Below are positions 61,834-64,000 of a stretch of DNA of 64,000 nucleotides, one piece after another. Where the stretch lies: positions 1 to 64,000 of the forward strand of contig CAZRAU010000003.1 of the NCBI GenBank assembly GCA_964598025.1, read 5' to 3'. The notes beneath the pieces are model-generated. The model saw nothing but the letters and a program-made list of their open reading frames with translations. It had not been told where the DNA came from and ran no database searches. Position 1 is the first letter of the stretch, and each line of letters starts with the position of its first letter. This stretch comes from JALGWN01 sp964598025 (GTDB lineage Bacteria; Arandabacterota; Arandabacteria; Arandabacterales; Arandabacteraceae). The translations under genes were made by a program, and so were the position numbers.

Positions 61834-64000
61834 TTATTCTTCGGCGTCGTCCGCCACTACCCGCGCCACATCCACCACACGGTCGCCTTCTTCCAGATTC
61901 ATCATCCTGACCCCCTGGGTGGCCCGGCCTATGATGGAAACCCCGCTTATCGGGCAGCGAATGACCACGCCGCCCTCGGATATGATCATGAGCTCATCCT
62001 GGTCGACTACTTCCTTGATCGCAACCAGTTTCCCTGTCTTTTCGGTACAGCGCATGGTTATGATGCCTTTGCCGCCCCGCTTGGTGATCCGGTAATCTGA
62101 AATGGGGGAGCGCTTGCCGTAGCCGTTCTCGCTTACAACAAGCAGTGTGCCCGCACGCTTGATGACAACCATGCCCAGCACAACATCACCCTCTTCCAGG
62201 GTCACGCCCTTGACCCCACGGGCCGTTCTTCCCATGGCCCGAACATCCTGTTCGTGGAACCGGATGGCCTTGCCGCCGCTCTTGGCGAGGACTATATCGT
62301 TGGTCCCGTCGGTCACGGTGGCTTCGATAAGCATGTCGTCTTCATCCACGCCGATCGCGATGATTCCGACCTTCCTCGGATGCGAAAAAGCCGAGAGCTT
62401 GGTCTTCTTGATGATCCCCTTGCGGGTTGCCATCACGAGGTAGCGGTCCTCCGGGAAGTCCTTGGTGTCCACGAAGGCCGTCACCCGCTCGTCCTTCTCC
62501 AGGGCGAGCAGGTTCACCATGGACTTGCCCCTCGCATAACGGCCGCCCTCGGGCAGTTCGTGCACTTTCTTCCAGTGCAGCCTGCCGGTATTGGTGAAGA
62601 AAAGAATGTAGTCGTGGGTAGAGGCTATGAAGAGGTGCTCTACGAAGTCCTCCTCTTTGGTCCCCATCCCGACCACGCCTCTTCCGCCGCGGCGCTGTCG
62701 CCGGTAGAGGGTCACCGGCATCCGCTTGATATAGCCGCCGTGGGTGATAGCAATCACCATGTCCTCTTCCGCGATCAGGTCTTCAATCTCAAGATCGGCT
62801 GCGGCATCGACGACTTCGGTGCGACGCCCGTCGCCATACTTCTTCTTGAGATCCAACGCTTCGGTCTTGATTATGTCCATCTGCCTGGCTTCACTCGCCA
62901 GTATGCCCTTGAGGTTCTCGATGGTCTTTATTACTTCGAGATACTCCTTCTCTATCTTTTCCCGCTCGAGCCCGGTCAGACGCTGGAGACGCATCTCCAA
63001 GATCGCGGTGGCCTGAATCTCGGAGAGATTGAATTTCTTCATCAGGCCTTCTCTTGCATCATTCACCGTCTTGGATTTCTTTATGAGCTCAATCACCGCG
63101 TCGATGTTATCGAGGGCGATCTTATAACCTTCGAGTATGTGGGCCCTGCGCTCGGCCGCCTCGAGGTCGAAACGCGTCCTTCTCAGGATCACTGCGTGTC
63201 TGAACTTGACGTACTCCTCGATGAGCCCTTTTATTGTGAGGACCCGCGGCTCGAGATCCACAAGAGCCAGCATGATCACGCCGAAGGTGGTCTGCATGAG
63301 GGTATGCTTGTAAAGCTGATTCAAGACCACACTTGAATGTGCCTCACGCTTGAGCTCGATGACTATCCTCAGGCCCTCTCTGTCGGACTCGTCCCTGAGG
63401 TCGGATATGCCCTCGATCTTGCCGTCCCTCACCATGTCGGCGATTCGTTCTATCAGCCCCGCCTTGTTGACTTGGTACGGGATCTCGGTCACCACAATGC
63501 GTTCCTTGCCGCTCTTCATGGTCTCAAGGAAGGCACGGGCCCTTACCGTCAGTAGGCCCCGTCCGGTAAGATAGGCATCCCTTATACCCTGTCTCCCGTA
63601 GATGATGCCGCCGGTCGGGAAGTCGGGGCCCGTCACGTGCTTCATCAGTTCTTGATCGGTGATCTTGGGGTCATCTATCACGGCCACTATGCCGTTCACC
63701 ACTTCGCTGAGGTTGTGAGGAGGTATGTTGGTGGCCATCCCGACGGCTATGCCCGATGAGCCGTTGCAGAGGAGATTCGGGAACTTGCCCGGCAGCACCG
63801 TAGGCATCTGGCGGGTCTCATCATAGTTGGGCACGAAGTCGACCGTGTCCTTCTCCAGATCGGAGAGCATCTCCGTAGCCGGCCCCGCCATTCTCGCCTC
63901 GGTATATCGCATGGCCGCCGGCGGATCGCCATCGATGGAACCGAAGTTACCCTGGCCCTGAATCAGGCGATAACGCATGTTAAAGTCCTGCGCCATTCTC
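61834..64000 (-). CDS. gyrA: DNA gyrase subunit A, 5' end outside the window
   Basis: The 720 residues visible correspond to GyrA from about Met92 (E. coli numbering) to the C-terminus. The catalytic Tyr122 is present in AAMRYTEARM. The breakage-reunion domain (DFVPNYDETRQMPTVLPGKFPNLL, coiled-coil MRLQRLTGLEREKIEKEYLEVI) is followed by the C-terminal propeller. The GyrA box QRRGGRG is present, separating it from ParC. With GyrB it introduces negative supercoils using ATP. The quinolone-resistance region lies beyond the window edge. The acidic end (VADDAEE) is normal. A nested inverted repeat follows the stop. Confidence 0.97.
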   Translation of the reverse strand, partial: RMAQDFNMRYRLIQGQGNFGSIDGDPPAAMRYTEARMAGPATEMLSDLEKDTVDFVPNYDETRQMPTVLPGKFPNLLCNGSSGIAVGMATNIPPHNLSEVVNGIVAVIDDPKITDQELMKHVTGPDFPTGGIIYGRQGIRDAYLTGRGLLTVRARAFLETMKSGKERIVVTEIPYQVNKAGLIERIADMVRDGKIEGISDLRDESDREGLRIVIELKREAHSSVVLNQLYKHTLMQTTFGVIMLALVDLEPRVLTIKGLIEEYVKFRHAVILRRTRFDLEAAERRAHILEGYKIALDNIDAVIELIKKSKTVNDAREGLMKKFNLSEIQATAILEMRLQRLTGLEREKIEKEYLEVIKTIENLKGILASEARQMDIIKTEALDLKKKYGDGRRTEVVDAAADLEIEDLIAEEDMVIAITHGGYIKRMPVTLYRRQRRGGRGVVGMGTKEEDFVEHLFIASTHDYILFFTNTGRLHWKKVHELPEGGRYARGKSMVNLLALEKDERVTAFVDTKDFPEDRYLVMATRKGIIKKTKLSAFSHPRKVGIIAIGVDEDDMLIEATVTDGTNDIVLAKSGGKAIRFHEQDVRAMGRTARGVKGVTLEEGDVVLGMVVIKRAGTLLVVSENGYGKRSPISDYRITKRGGKGIITMRCTEKTGKLVAIKEVVDQDELMIISEGGVVIRCPISGVSIIGRATQGVRMMNLEEGDRVVDVARVVADDAEE

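Noticed and set aside
62254..63336. 360-codon plus-strand frame inside gyrA
   Set aside because: It is antisense to well conserved GyrA sequence.

Overview
The window looks like part of a GC-rich (roughly 60 %) Gram-negative bacterial chromosome recovered as a draft or metagenome assembly: two runs of exactly ten Ns interrupt coding sequence and the last gene (gyrA) runs off the end. Outer-membrane proteins, a tripartite RND pump with TolC, lipoproteins, and two secreted proteins ending in a FlgD/type IX-like sorting domain (NPF...T.I.Y, YD..GR, W.G.D..G, PG.Y) suggest an FCB-group candidate phylum (Eisenbacteria, Zixibacteria or Latescibacteria-like). That placement is inference. No tRNA, rRNA, CRISPR array, transposase or prophage gene was seen.

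Layout. 1-3,000 (+): a gene fragment, a two-repeat lipoprotein, a degenerate remnant and a frameshifted beta-helix protein. 3,160-13,930 (-): a 39-residue Lys/Gln-rich protein overlapping a BaiN/HI0933-type flavoprotein, then a cyclic beta-1,2-glucan synthase-like giant of about 3,100 residues. 14,370-18,280 (+): phosphomannomutase/phosphoglucomutase and a P3A proton ATPase. 18,320-30,240 (-): a gene run reading, in transcription order, TetR regulator, RND adaptor, RND pump, TolC, APC permease, a tiny ORF, a coiled-coil lipoprotein, phosphoketolase and a sensor kinase. Its promoter carries an AcrR/TtgR-like palindromic operator.

30,540-40,480: two GT-C-like polytopic membrane proteins, a UDP-galactopyranose-mutase-like flavoprotein, the rRNA methyltransferase RlmD and a three-repeat secreted protein. 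40,500-47,000 (mostly -): small membrane proteins, a sigma/anti-sigma/YbjQ operon, and a TPR sigma54 activator coupled to a small exported protein. 47,440-57,000: a DUF2207 protein, a transglutaminase-like secreted protein, a spermidine-synthase-like membrane protein, a nitronate monooxygenase and an outer-membrane protein. 57,260-64,000: VOC protein, HAD hydrolase, methyltransferase, a B12-type radical-SAM homologue that has lost all three cluster cysteines, a small zinc-finger protein and gyrA.

No single large novel system is evident. The best leads are the cysteine-less radical-SAM protein, the RND pump whose proton-relay residues are all replaced, the operator-controlled efflux promoter, several long inverted repeats at gene ends, and decayed gene tails between intact genes. 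Several near-consensus sigma70-type promoters (17-bp spacers) support the chosen transcription units.
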